DNA from: Halanaerobium saccharolyticum
Lineage (GTDB): Bacteria > Bacillota > Halanaerobiia > Halanaerobiales > Halanaerobiaceae
Direction of reading: 5' to 3'
Assembly: GCF_004362045.1 (NCBI RefSeq)
Contig: NZ_SNWX01000001.1
Location: 124,001 to 188,000 of the forward strand
Length of the DNA stretch: 64,000 nt
Position 1 is the stretch's first letter, and each line of letters begins with the position of its first letter. Made by a program: the position numbers and the translations under genes. The notes beneath the pieces were generated by a model. That model was not told the origin of the DNA. It ran no database searches and saw only the letters and a program-made list of their open reading frames with translations. Positions 44,862-55,000 of the stretch are shown here, in pieces.

Positions 44862-45644
44862 ATGTTAAGAAAAATGAAAGATCTTAAAGGGTATACTCTT
44901 CATGGTAAAGAAGAAGATCTTGGAGAAGTAGAAGATTTTTATTTTGATCAGGAGCGCTTTGTAATGAGGTATGTAGTTATTGATACTGGTAACTGGCTCA
45001 AGCACGAGCAAACTTTGATTTCTCCAGAGGCATTTGAAGAAATAAATTATAAAACTGAAGAAATTTTTGTTAATCTAAATTCTGAAGAATTAAAAGAGGG
45101 TCCAAGTATCAAAAAAAATAAGCCTGTTTCCAGAGAAATTGAGGAAAAACTTGTCAATCATTTTGAATGGCCAATTTACTGGACAAGCCCCTATCCTTCC
45201 AGCGGTCCTGCAGTTCAGCCGGGTAGTATGATTAGAGATAAGATATTCAATTATGCAGAATCTACAGCAGAGCAAAAACAGACTGGAAAAGAGGATCTAG
45301 AATCAAACCTGCGCAGTTTTAATGAGGTTACTGGATACCACATTCAGGCAGAGGACGAAGAATTTGGTCATGTAGAAGATTTATTTGTTGATGAGGAAAA
45401 TTGGGTAATTCGTTACCTTTTAGTAGACACCCGAAATATTTTACCTGGTAAGGATGTTTTAATTGCACCTGAGTGGCTAGAGAATATAAGCTGGAATGAT
45501 GAAAAAATATTTGTAAATAAAACCAAAGAAGAGATAAAGAGTGCCCCCGAATATCAAGAAGAAAAGTCCGATTATTTAGTGGACCGGGATTATGAAGAAA
45601 AACTTTATGATCACTATGATGAATTGAAATACTGGCAGCAGTAA
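44862..45644 (+). CDS. Protein with two PRC-barrel domains
   Basis: 260 residues in two related halves. MKDLKGYTLHGKEEDLGEVEDFYFD and VIDTGNWL of the first half correspond to NEVTGYHIQAEDEEFGHVEDLFVD and LVDTRNIL of the second. Each half ends with a similar IFVN...EELKEGP/EEIKSAP segment and a YYW/YW motif. PRC barrels occur in RimM and photosynthetic reaction centre H subunits and in many small stress-related proteins; the role here is unknown. No signal peptide. GAGAGGTGAGAATTT precedes the ATG. Confidence 0.85.
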   Translation: MLRKMKDLKGYTLHGKEEDLGEVEDFYFDQERFVMRYVVIDTGNWLKHEQTLISPEAFEEINYKTEEIFVNLNSEELKEGPSIKKNKPVSREIEEKLVNHFEWPIYWTSPYPSSGPAVQPGSMIRDKIFNYAESTAEQKQTGKEDLESNLRSFNEVTGYHIQAEDEEFGHVEDLFVDEENWVIRYLLVDTRNILPGKDVLIAPEWLENISWNDEKIFVNKTKEEIKSAPEYQEEKSDYLVDRDYEEKLYDHYDELKYWQQ

Positions 45645-45700
45645 AGTTGGTTATCAATTTAGGATTATGGAAGCTATTAAGAGACAGGTGGTGAATTTAA

Positions 45701-46162
45701 TTGGAGCAGGATTTTCTTGATAGTATGAGGCAGATTATAAAAGAAGAAATTTCTCCCCTGGAAGAGAAACTGGACAAAAACACAGAGGCGATATCCTCTA
45801 TAGAAGTCAAGCTGGATGAGAACACGGAGGCAATAGCTTCTATAGAAACCAAGGTAGATAAGAACACGGAGGCAATAGCCTCTATAGGAACTAAGGTAGA
45901 TGAGAACACAGAGGCAATAGCTTCTATAGAAACCAAGGTAGATGAAAATACCGGTGGATTAAATTCTGTGAGTCGACAGCTTGAAGAAAATACTCTTATT
46001 TTAAAAGCATTAGAAGAAAATAAGGACTATAGGAATAATCAAATGGACAAATTGATTAATGATGTGGCTGAAATTCAGGGAAGTATTAAACATCTTGAAG
46101 AATCATTTAATAATCACAGCCATGAAGTAAAAACTGAAATTGGCAAAGTTAAAGTAAGTTAA
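45701..46162 (+). CDS. Coiled-coil protein with 14-residue repeats
   Basis: 153 residues, no signal peptide or membrane span. Residues 25-108 are six tandem 14-residue units of the form [LV]DENTEAIASIETK. Spacing of L/V and I residues gives two heptads per unit, and Asn falls at a core position in a [LV]xxNTxxI layer, as in N@d layers of trimeric coiled coils. The C-terminus (residues 109-153) is another helical segment. The start is TTG 45701 behind AGGTGG. The function is unknown; a structural or scaffold role is a guess. A strong terminator follows. Confidence 0.75.
   Translation: MEQDFLDSMRQIIKEEISPLEEKLDKNTEAISSIEVKLDENTEAIASIETKVDKNTEAIASIGTKVDENTEAIASIETKVDENTGGLNSVSRQLEENTLILKALEENKDYRNNQMDKLINDVAEIQGSIKHLEESFNNHSHEVKTEIGKVKVS
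45773..45982 (+). repeat. 42-bp tandem repeats in the coiled-coil gene
   Basis: Five units of 42 bases code the 14-residue repeats; the middle ones are nearly identical (GAACACGGAGGCAATAGC and close variants recur). Such identity suggests recent unit duplication and length variation between strains. Confidence 0.85.
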
Positions 46163-46169
46163 AACACAT

Positions 46170-46195
46170 GAGCCCTTAGTTGGGCTCTTTTTTTT
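46170..46195 (+). terminator. Rho-independent terminator of the coiled-coil gene
   Basis: GAGCCC, loop TTAGTT, GGGCTC, then eight T residues. Confidence 0.85.
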
Positions 46196-46442
46196 ATACG
46201 TATATCTCCTAAGACAAAATAATGCTAATTGATTTTAAATTTAACTTTAATTCAGTAATGATTATTGCTATAATAGAAGAACAACACCTAAACATATATT
46301 CACTTTTTTGAAAAATGTCATAAATTTTACTGAAATTATTTTTAAATAAGAGTATAATAAATGTAATTATGAAAATAAAGAATAGTAAAGATTTTTAGGA
46401 TTCGGCTTAATTCTCAATTAATAAATTTGGAGGGGATAGTTA

Positions 46443-48461
46443 GTGAAGGATGGACAGTTTAAATTAAAGGCCCCTTTTGAACCAAAAGGTGATCAGCCTG
46501 AGGCAATAGAAAAATTGGCTGAAGGAATAAGAAAAGGCCACCGACACCAGACATTACTTGGTGCGACGGGGACAGGAAAGACTTTTACTATGGCTAAACT
46601 GGTAGAAGAGGTTAACAAACCCACTCTGGTTATTGCCCATAATAAAACTCTGGCAGCTCAGCTGACCAGTGAATTTAAGGAGTTTTTTCCGGATAATGCA
46701 GTAGAATATTTTGTCAGTTATTATGATTATTATCAGCCTGAAGCCTATGTACCTCAGACTGATACCTATATAGAGAAAGATTCATCTGTTAATGATGAAA
46801 TTGAAAAATTAAGACTTTCGGCAACAACTTCACTTTTTGAAAGGAGAGATGTGCTGATTGTAGCCAGTGTATCCTGTATTTACGGTCTGGGTTCTCCGGA
46901 TGACTATTTGAATTTATCTCTGGATTTAAAAGTTGGTAAGATTATGGACCGCAAGGAGATTACCAGAAGTCTGATCTTTATGCAGTACAGCCGTAATGAT
47001 ATGGATACATCCCGCGGCCATTTTAGAGTTAAGGGAGATGTAATAGATATTTTTCCTGCTTATAGAGATATTGCAATCAGGGTCGAACTTTTTGGAGATG
47101 AGATTGATAGAGTTACCCGGATCAATACTGTAACCGGTGAGGTTGAAGCTGAAATAGATGAGATGACTATTTATCCGGCCAGCCACTTTGTTACTCCAGA
47201 AGATAAAGTGGAAAGAGCAATTAAAACTATTAAGGATGAGCTGGAGGAGCGTTTAAAAGAACTGCGGGCAGAAAACCGTCTGGTTGAAGCCCAGAGACTG
47301 GAACAGCGGACCCGTTATGACTTAGAGATGCTGGAGCAGATGGGATTTTGTTCTGGAATTGAAAACTATGCCCGTCATCTGGCAGGACGTGAACCGGGTT
47401 CCAGACCAATGGCTCTTTTAGATTATTTTCCAGATGATTTTATGGTGATTATAGATGAGTCACATATGACAGTTCCCCAGATTGGTGGAATGTTTGCCGG
47501 GGACCGTTCTCGCAAGGAAAAGCTGGTGGAGTATGGTTTTCGACTTCCCTCTGCCCTGGATAACAGGCCGCTGAATTTTGAAGAATTTGAACAGGTCGTA
47601 CCTCAGGCAGTTTATGTTTCTGCAACTCCTGGTCCTTATGAGCGGGAGCACAGTCAGCAGATAGTTGAGCAGATTATCCGTCCGACCGGACTTGTTGATC
47701 CGGAAATTGATGTCCGGCCGACAAAGAGTCAGATTGATGATCTGCTGGAAGAAATTAGGCAGGTTGTAGGAGATGATGAGCGAGTTCTGGTTACAACTCT
47801 GACTAAAAAGATGTCAGAGGATCTGACCGAATATCTGGCTGAAGCTGGAATTAGAGTTCGCTACCTTCATTCTGATATTGATACAATTGAACGTTCAGAA
47901 ATTATTCGTGATCTCCGACTGGGAGAATTTGATGTCCTGGTAGGAATTAATCTATTACGAGAGGGTCTTGATTTACCCGAGGTTTCCCGGGTCGCAATTT
48001 TAGATGCTGATAAGGAAGGCTTTCTGCGTTCACAGCGAGCATTGATTCAGACTATTGGACGTGCTGCTCGTAATGTAGGTGGCAAGGTAATTATGTATGC
48101 CGATAAAATTACTGATTCAATGAAAACTGCAATTGATGAAACTGAAAGAAGAAGGGAAATTCAGATTCAGCATAATAAGGACAACAATATTACTCCGGAG
48201 ACAATTATCAAACCGGTAAGAGATGTTGTTAAACCAGTTGAGATGGTAGTTTCCGAAGATAAAAGCCGCTATTATGATAAAAGTCAGGATAATGAAGATG
48301 CTGATGATAATACTCAAAATTATGATAATATGACACGCAAAGAAATTCAGCATTTAATTATAGATTTAGAGGATGAAATGGAGTCTGCAGCTGATAACTT
48401 AGAGTTCGAAATAGCTGCTCAGATTAGAGACGAAATAGAAGAATTAGAAAAAAAATTATAA
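46443..48461 (+). CDS. uvrB: Excinuclease ABC subunit B
   Basis: 672 residues. Walker [11 protein letters not shown], the beta-hairpin [22 protein letters not shown] in pieces (inserted between DNA strands), helicase motifs DESHMTVPQ and [13 protein letters not shown] and QTIGRAARN, and a C-terminal UVR domain ([25 protein letters not shown] in pieces) that contacts UvrC. It verifies damage after loading by UvrA. The start is GTG behind GGAGGGG. It is followed by a 22-bp inverted repeat and uvrA. Confidence 0.97.
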   Translation: MKDGQFKLKAPFEPKGDQPEAIEKLAEGIRKGHRHQTLLGATGTGKTFTMAKLVEEVNKPTLVIAHNKTLAAQLTSEFKEFFPDNAVEYFVSYYDYYQPEAYVPQTDTYIEKDSSVNDEIEKLRLSATTSLFERRDVLIVASVSCIYGLGSPDDYLNLSLDLKVGKIMDRKEITRSLIFMQYSRNDMDTSRGHFRVKGDVIDIFPAYRDIAIRVELFGDEIDRVTRINTVTGEVEAEIDEMTIYPASHFVTPEDKVERAIKTIKDELEERLKELRAENRLVEAQRLEQRTRYDLEMLEQMGFCSGIENYARHLAGREPGSRPMALLDYFPDDFMVIIDESHMTVPQIGGMFAGDRSRKEKLVEYGFRLPSALDNRPLNFEEFEQVVPQAVYVSATPGPYEREHSQQIVEQIIRPTGLVDPEIDVRPTKSQIDDLLEEIRQVVGDDERVLVTTLTKKMSEDLTEYLAEAGIRVRYLHSDIDTIERSEIIRDLRLGEFDVLVGINLLREGLDLPEVSRVAILDADKEGFLRSQRALIQTIGRAARNVGGKVIMYADKITDSMKTAIDETERRREIQIQHNKDNNITPETIIKPVRDVVKPVEMVVSEDKSRYYDKSQDNEDADDNTQNYDNMTRKEIQHLIIDLEDEMESAADNLEFEIAAQIRDEIEELEKKL

Positions 48462-48463
48462 TC

Positions 48464-48547
48464 GGTACCGGGTACTTGTCAAAATTTACCAAATATCAAT
48501 AGTGAAAAAAGGAATAAAAAGGCAGATTTTGACAAGTACCCGGTACC
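48464..48547. repeat. Perfect 22-bp inverted repeat between uvrB and uvrA
   Basis: The left arm 48464-48485 starts GGTACCGGGTACTTGTC, ends CAAAAT, and recurs exactly inverted at 48526-48547, with a 40-base spacer. It starts two bases after the uvrB stop codon and ends 20 bases before the uvrA start. The core GTACCGGGTACTT also flanks the transposase gene at 51485, so this looks like a paired REP element (BIME-like). It may also act as an RNA hairpin between the two genes. Confidence 0.85.
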
Positions 48548-48567
48548 CTAAAAGAGGTGTGATTTTA

Positions 48568-51378
48568 ATGGGATTAGAACGTTTAATAGTAAAAGGTGCT
48601 GAAGAGCACAATCTTAAAAAAATAGATATAGATATACCGCGAGATAAACTGATTGTAATTACAGGTTTAAGTGGTTCCGGTAAGTCTTCACTGGCATTTG
48701 ATACCATTTATGCAGAGGGACAGCGCCGGTATGTAGAATCACTTTCTGCTTATGCCCGCCAGTTTTTGGGGCAGATGGAAAAACCGAAAGTGGAATATAT
48801 CGAAGGGCTTTCTCCTGCAATTTCAATTGATCAGAAAACAACCAGCCGTAATCCGCGTTCAACTGTAGGTACAGTAACTGAGATTCATGACTATCTGCGC
48901 CTGCTCTATGCCAGAGTAGGGATTCCGCACTGTCCTATCTGTGGTAAGGAAATTAAATCTCAGACAGTTGATGAGATTGTTGATCAGGTACTGGAGCTGC
49001 CGGAGCGGACTAAGATTCAGATACTGGCTCCGATTGTTCGCGGTCGCAAAGGTGAACACGAGCGTACTTTTCTGCAGGCTCAGAGAGATGGTTTTGTTAG
49101 AGCCCGGGTCGATGGTGAGACAATTCTTTTAGAAGAAGCGGAAAAGCTAGATAAGAATTTTAAACATGATATAGAAATTATTGTTGACCGGCTGGTAGTT
49201 AAGGATGGTATTAGAGAGCGTCTGGCTGATTCAGTAGAAACTGCTCTTGAATATGCTGAAGGTCTGGTAATGATTGACCAGATTGATGGTGAAACTACAA
49301 CTTACAGTGAGAAATTTGCCTGTCCGGAGCATAATATTAGTCTGGAAGAAATGTCTCCCCGGATGTTTTCTTTTAATTCACCCTATGGAGCCTGTGATAA
49401 CTGTGATGGGCTGGGAGTAAAGAAAGAGTTTGATCCGGATTTAATTCTGGATAAAGAAAAATCGATAGCTGATGGAGGAATTATTCCCTGGGCCAGCTCT
49501 TCCAGCCGCTACTATCCAGCTCTTTTAGAGGCAATGGCTGATGAGTATAATTTTAGCCTGGAGACTAAAATTGAAAAGCTGGATGATGAAATTTTAGATA
49601 AACTATTATATGGAGATAACAAAAAAATAACCTTTCCTTATACAAATCGCTATGGTAAAACAAGAGATCATACCACCAGGTTTAAGGGAATAACGGGATA
49701 TCTAAAAGAGAGAATGGATAAATCTGACAGCCCGGGAACCCATAAGAGAATGGAAAGATATATGAATGAAATTCCCTGTCATGTCTGCCATGGTCAGCGT
49801 CTCAAACCAGAAGTGTTGGCAGTAACTGTTGGCGGGATTTCTATAGCAAAATTCAGCTCCTTTACAATCAAAGAAGCCCACGAATTTATAGAAGGGGTAG
49901 AACTGGATGACCGCCGGGCCAGGATTGGTAAGGAAATTTTGAAAGAAGTGAGAGAAAGACTGCGCTTTTTACTGGATGTTGGACTTGATTATTTAAGCCT
50001 GGATCGTTCTGCCGGTACACTTTCTGGTGGTGAGGCTCAGCGGATAAGACTGGCAACTCAGATTGGATCAGGTTTAATGGGAGTATTATACATCCTTGAT
50101 GAACCGAGTATTGGCCTGCATCAGAGAGATAACAACCGTCTGATCAGCACCTTAGAGCATATCCGAGATTTAGGAAACACTGTAATTGTGGTTGAACATG
50201 ATGAAGATACAATTAGGTCTGCTGATTATATTATTGATATGGGACCTGGAGCCGGAAAACACGGTGGTGAAATTGTTGCCGAGGGATCTCTGGATGATAT
50301 TATAGAGGAAGAGCGTTCACTTACCGGCCAGTATTTGTCCGGCAAAAAGAAGATTAATGTACCTGAAGAAAGGTATCAGACTGGAGAAAAGTGGCTCAGT
50401 ATCAAAGGGGCCAGACAGCATAATTTAAAAAGTATAGATGTCGATTTTCCACTGGGAACCTTTACCTGTGTGACTGGAGTTTCTGGTTCTGGTAAAAGTA
50501 CTTTAATTAATAACACACTTAAGAGAAAAATGATGCGGGAGCTTCACGATTCAACTCTGCATCCGGGAGAACACGATAAAGTCGAAGGGATGGATCAGAT
50601 TGATAAAGTGATTAATATTGATCAGTCACCAATTGGCAGGACCCCCCGCTCTAATGCTGTAACTTATACAAAGGTCTTTAATTATATCAGAGATGTTTTT
50701 GCCAGCACCCCGGAGGCCAAACAGCGGGGATATGAAATTGGTCGCTTCAGCTTCAATGTTAAGGGCGGCCGCTGTGAAGCCTGTAAGGGACAGGGAATCG
50801 AAGAAATAGAGATGCATTTTTTACCTGATGTTTATGTCCCCTGTGATGTTTGTAATGGTAAACGCTATAACCGCGAAACCTTAGAAATTAAATACAAAGG
50901 TAAAACAATTGCTGATGTACTTGATATGACAGTGGAAGAGGCTGTCGAGTTTTTTGAAAATATTGAACCAATTCGACGTCGGCTGCAGACACTTTATGAT
51001 GTTGGCCTCGGTTATATCAGACTCGGTCAGCCGGCTACTACATTTTCTGGTGGTGAAGCACAGCGGATTAAAATTTCCAAAGAGCTTGGAAAAAGAAGTA
51101 CAGGAGAAACACTCTATTTACTTGATGAGCCGACAACAGGACTCCATTTTGCTGATATCAAAAAACTGCTGGAGGTTCTGCACCGCCTGCGTGAGGACGG
51201 TAATACAGTAATTGTGATTGAGCATAATCTGGATGTAATTAAATCAGCAGATTATCTAATTGATTTAGGACCAGAAGGTGGAGAAAAAGGTGGAGAAGTT
51301 GTAGCCGTCGGTACTCCGGAAGAAGTAGCTCAAAATGAAAATTCATATACAGGTAAGTTTTTAAAAGAAGTGCTTTAA
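48568..51378 (+). CDS. uvrA: Excinuclease ABC subunit A
   Basis: 936 residues, starting at ATG 48568 behind AAGAGGTG; the frame stays open upstream through the inverted repeat, so an earlier start at 48502 would be wrong. Two ABC ATPase modules: Walker [15 protein letters not shown] and [14 protein letters not shown], signatures [12 protein letters not shown] and [12 protein letters not shown]. Zinc sites [15 protein letters not shown] and CEACKGQG...CDVCNGKRY. UvrA finds bulky DNA lesions and recruits UvrB. A REP-like copy starts two bases after the stop. Confidence 0.97.
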   Translation: MGLERLIVKGAEEHNLKKIDIDIPRDKLIVITGLSGSGKSSLAFDTIYAEGQRRYVESLSAYARQFLGQMEKPKVEYIEGLSPAISIDQKTTSRNPRSTVGTVTEIHDYLRLLYARVGIPHCPICGKEIKSQTVDEIVDQVLELPERTKIQILAPIVRGRKGEHERTFLQAQRDGFVRARVDGETILLEEAEKLDKNFKHDIEIIVDRLVVKDGIRERLADSVETALEYAEGLVMIDQIDGETTTYSEKFACPEHNISLEEMSPRMFSFNSPYGACDNCDGLGVKKEFDPDLILDKEKSIADGGIIPWASSSSRYYPALLEAMADEYNFSLETKIEKLDDEILDKLLYGDNKKITFPYTNRYGKTRDHTTRFKGITGYLKERMDKSDSPGTHKRMERYMNEIPCHVCHGQRLKPEVLAVTVGGISIAKFSSFTIKEAHEFIEGVELDDRRARIGKEILKEVRERLRFLLDVGLDYLSLDRSAGTLSGGEAQRIRLATQIGSGLMGVLYILDEPSIGLHQRDNNRLISTLEHIRDLGNTVIVVEHDEDTIRSADYIIDMGPGAGKHGGEIVAEGSLDDIIEEERSLTGQYLSGKKKINVPEERYQTGEKWLSIKGARQHNLKSIDVDFPLGTFTCVTGVSGSGKSTLINNTLKRKMMRELHDSTLHPGEHDKVEGMDQIDKVINIDQSPIGRTPRSNAVTYTKVFNYIRDVFASTPEAKQRGYEIGRFSFNVKGGRCEACKGQGIEEIEMHFLPDVYVPCDVCNGKRYNRETLEIKYKGKTIADVLDMTVEEAVEFFENIEPIRRRLQTLYDVGLGYIRLGQPATTFSGGEAQRIKISKELGKRSTGETLYLLDEPTTGLHFADIKKLLEVLHRLREDGNTVIVIEHNLDVIKSADYLIDLGPEGGEKGGEVVAVGTPEEVAQNENSYTGKFLKEVL

Positions 51379-51379
51379 A

Positions 51380-52078
51380 GTACCGGGTACTTGGATATCA
51401 TTTCCAATTTTAATTAAATTATTTTCTTTTTATGTAAAAATATGGTATAATTATCACATTCTAATAAAGAAAAGAGGATAATTTATGCCAAAAAAGAAAA
51501 GGATCTGGTATCCAGGTGCAATGTATCATATAATGAGTAGAGGGAACCGAAAAAAGGAATTGTTCAGAAACAAAATTGATTACCAGTATTACTTGAATAT
51601 TTTAAAATCGATAAAAAGTGATTATCCTTTTAGTCTTAGCTCATACTGTTTAATGAAAAATCATGTTCATTTACAGATCAAAACAAAAGGGATTGAGATC
51701 TGGAAGATCATGAGACAAATAAATCTTTATTACGCTAAGTATTTTAATAAAAAATATGACTTAGTGGGCCATGTATTTCAAGGAAGATATAAATCTAAAC
51801 TTATAGTTGATGCTGCTTATGATATTGGATTAAGCCGTTATATTCACTTAAATCCTGTTAAGGCAAAAATAGTTTCAACGCCAGAACATTACAATTGGAG
51901 CAGTTACAACATTTATTTAGGAGAAAAGAAAGATAATTTAGTTGATGTTGATAATATTTTTTCTTACTATTTCTGTAAAAATCCAGTAAGTAGATATAAA
52001 AAATATTGTGAGTCAGGTATAGTAAATGGTGATAATGATGAATTTGATAATTGGTAAAATTTTCTAAGTACCCGGTAC
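51380..52078. mobile_element. RAYT gene flanked by inverted REP-like palindromes
   Basis: GTACCGGGTACTTG (51380-51393) on the left and AAGTACCCGGTAC (52066-52078) on the right are inverted copies that enclose one transposase gene. Each is a 5-bp stem with a one-base centre (GTACC-G-GGTAC), followed by TT. The same unit occurs twice, inverted, between uvrB and uvrA. This is the structure of a REP/RAYT system rather than of a classic IS with long terminal repeats. Confidence 0.75.
51485..52057 (+). CDS. REP-associated tyrosine transposase (Y1_Tnp / IS200-like)
   Basis: 190 residues. The N-terminus YPGAMYHIMSRGNRKKELF, the HUH metal motif NHVHLQI (His60, His62), FQGRYKSKLI and the catalytic-tyrosine region SRYIHLNPVKA (Tyr119) identify a single-strand-specific Y1 transposase of the RAYT group. 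Such proteins nick REP palindromes and are usually kept as single chromosomal copies. AAAGAGGA precedes the ATG, and a TATAAT-like box lies at about 51450. The gene looks intact. Confidence 0.9.
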   Translation: MPKKKRIWYPGAMYHIMSRGNRKKELFRNKIDYQYYLNILKSIKSDYPFSLSSYCLMKNHVHLQIKTKGIEIWKIMRQINLYYAKYFNKKYDLVGHVFQGRYKSKLIVDAAYDIGLSRYIHLNPVKAKIVSTPEHYNWSSYNIYLGEKKDNLVDVDNIFSYYFCKNPVSRYKKYCESGIVNGDNDEFDNW

Positions 52079-52097
52079 CCAAATGGAGGTGCAGAAA

Positions 52098-55000
52098 TTG
52101 GAGAAATCTGACAGACTCAAAGAAATATTTCAATCTAAAGCTGCTGCATTTATTCTGGCTGCAGCCATAATTTTGATTGCCTTACTGGCCAGGCTGGAAG
52201 TTATAGAACCACTTATTATTTTATTTGTAATCTACTGCAGCTTGAGTTTTGCAAAAAAAGGTGCAGTTTATTCAACTATTTTTGCAATTTCTGTACTTGC
52301 TCTTCAGGATTTATATAACTTACATATAGATCTTTCGCAGTATTTAATTGAAGTATCTGTAATTATTATTGCAGCCTTGTATATTTATAAAAGCACCTCC
52401 AGTGTCAAAACATTAAACTTTGAACTCAGAGAACGGGTTAAAGAGCTGACAGGGCTTTATAGAATTTCCGAAGCAGCTGAAAATTTAAATACTGATCTTG
52501 ATCAATTGTTGAATGAAGTTGTTCAGGGAATTCCACCATCTTATCAGTTTCCCGGAGACTGTGAGGCCAGAATTATCTATCAGGGAAATGAATATCAAAC
52601 TCCTAACTTTAGGCAAACAGAATGGTATCAGCAAAAGCCGCTGGAAATTAATAATAAAGAGGTAGGAAGGGTTGAGGTTGTTTATTTAAATCAGCACCCA
52701 ATTCAGCATCAGGGAACAGTCTTTTTAGAAGAAGAGTTTGATTTACTTAATTCAATCACAGCTAAAATCACCAATATTCTTAAAAACTTAGAGCAGGAAA
52801 AAGAAATAAATGAACAGCGCCGCTTTCTTTCTATCACTCTTAATTCTATTGGTGATGGGTTAATCGTAACAGATAAAGAAGGTCGGGTTAAAAGATTGAA
52901 CAGTATTGCTGAAGATTTAACCGGCTGGACTATAGCTGAGGCAAAAAATAGAGATATTAGAGAAATCTTTAATATTGTTAACTCAAAGACTGGAATTGAA
53001 GTCAAAAATCCGGTTGATAAAGTTTTAAAACACGGCAAGATTGTCGGGCTGGCGAACCATACAAAATTGATAGCCAGAGACGGCAGTGAATACCATATTG
53101 CAGATAGTGCTGCTCCCATTAAAACTGATGAGGGTAATATTTATGGAACTGTGATGGTTTTTAGGGATGTCAGTAAAAATTATAAAATGAGAGAAGAAAT
53201 TAAACAGAGAGAAAAAATGTTCTCTACTGCGATCAGTGAGTCACCATTTCCGATTATGGTTCACGCTGAAGATGGAGAGGTTATAACTGTCAACAGCACC
53301 TGGGAAAATATCAGTGGTTATACAGAGGAAGAAATACCTGATATAAAAAGCTGGATAAATAAGGCTTATCAGGGAGAAAATGCGGAAGCTGAAAAAAATA
53401 TTAAAGAGTCTTTTACTCGTCAGAAAGGAAAAGCTGGTGAGTTCGAGATTACAACTAAAAGTGGTGAAAAAAGAATCTGGGAATTCAGCACAGCTCCCCT
53501 GGGGATAGGGGAAGATGGACGTAAGTTAGTGATCAGCACTGCTGTAGATATTACCCGCCGCAAAAAAGCAGAAGCTGAGTTGAGAAAATTAAATAAAATT
53601 TATAGAACCTTAAGTATGGTTAATCAGCTGATTGTCAGAGAAAATTCGATCAGTAAACTTATAGAGGAGGCAGCAAAGATAACCTCTGAGTATGGTAAAT
53701 ATCAAAATATCTGGATTGGAAAAATTAATTCTAGTAATGAAAAAATTAAGATACTGACAACTATCGAAAATAACTGCAGCTATATCAAAAGTGGGGAGAG
53801 CCATGATTTAAAGCTGGAAAATCAATTTTTGAATTTCAAAGAAGAATTAATTGAGCAGGAAAAAGATAGTTTAGTTATCAACAGCTGCAAAAATTCAAAT
53901 AAACTGGACACTCTGCCGGAAAATCACTGCGGCTCAAGAGCTTTTTTTCTACTCAGAGCACTTGGTAAACCCTGGGGTATTTTTTCTTTCTGTACAGCGG
54001 AAGAAAATCATTTTGATCAAATGGAAATTGAATTATTAAAGGAACTGACCGGTGATATTTCACTGGGGATTGAAAAGATTATAAGTGAGCAGAGACGGCA
54101 GGAGTCGGAAAGAAAATTAAAAATAAGTGAAAAGAGATACAGACAGCTATTTGAAAACTCTCCGGTTGGAATTTTCAAAACTACCTCTGATGGTAGAGTG
54201 CAGATGATAAATCCGCATCTTGCTAAAATTTTGGGATTTGATTCAGTTGAGGAAACTATAATGCATTTTAATCATCTGGGCCAGGAATTATATGTAAATC
54301 CAGAACGGCGCCAACAATTTATCAGCCAGATAAAAGAAACAGGAATGGTCAATAATTTTGTCTATCAGGCCTATGATAAAAACAATAATATATTGTGGCT
54401 GGAAATGAATGCCCGGGTCAGCAAGGAAAAGAAAGATGGAAGCTTTGTGATTGAAGGATTCTGCTGGGATATTACAAAACGCAGAGAAAGTGAAGAAAAA
54501 ATTAAATATCTTGGATTTCATGACAAATTAACTGGATTATATAATCGAGCTTTTCTGGAAGAGGAAATAAAAAGGGTGGACACTCCCCGCCAGCAGCCAA
54601 TCAGTATAATTATGGGAGATTTAAATAATTTAAAACTGATCAATGATACCTATGGACATCAGACGGGAGATCAGCTGATTAAAAGTGCGGCCGAGATGAT
54701 CGATAATTCGTGCCGGGATGAAGATATAATTGCCCGCTGGGGTGGAGATGAATTTGTGGTACTGCTTCCTCAGACTAATGTAAAAGAAAGTGAAGTAATT
54801 ATTAAAAGAATTAATCAGCAGATAGAGCAGGAAGAGGGAGAGCTTGCAGTTTCGATTTCCCTGGGAACAGCTTCCAAAACAGATGCAGAGCAGGATTTAA
54901 TGGCTGTCTTAAGTAAGGCTGAGGATAGAATGTATAAAAATAAAATTGCCAGTCGAAAAAGTGCCCGCAGCAGTGTTCTTTCAGCCTTTTTAACTTCTTT

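Noticed and set aside
45697-45936. Minus-strand frame with VSIEAIASVFSST repeats
   Set aside because: It is the mirror of the coiled-coil repeats on the plus strand, without its own ribosome site.
46289-46302. TAAACATATATTCA before uvrB as a LexA (SOS) box
   Set aside because: Only 10 of 14 bases agree with the Firmicute CGAACATATGTTCG consensus and both outer C/G pairs are missing; in such AT-rich DNA this is expected by chance.
48502-48567. Upstream extension of uvrA by 22 codons ([12 protein letters not shown]...)
   Set aside because: It reads through half of the inverted repeat, has no ribosome site and does not resemble UvrA N-termini; AAGAGGTG before ATG 48568 settles the start.
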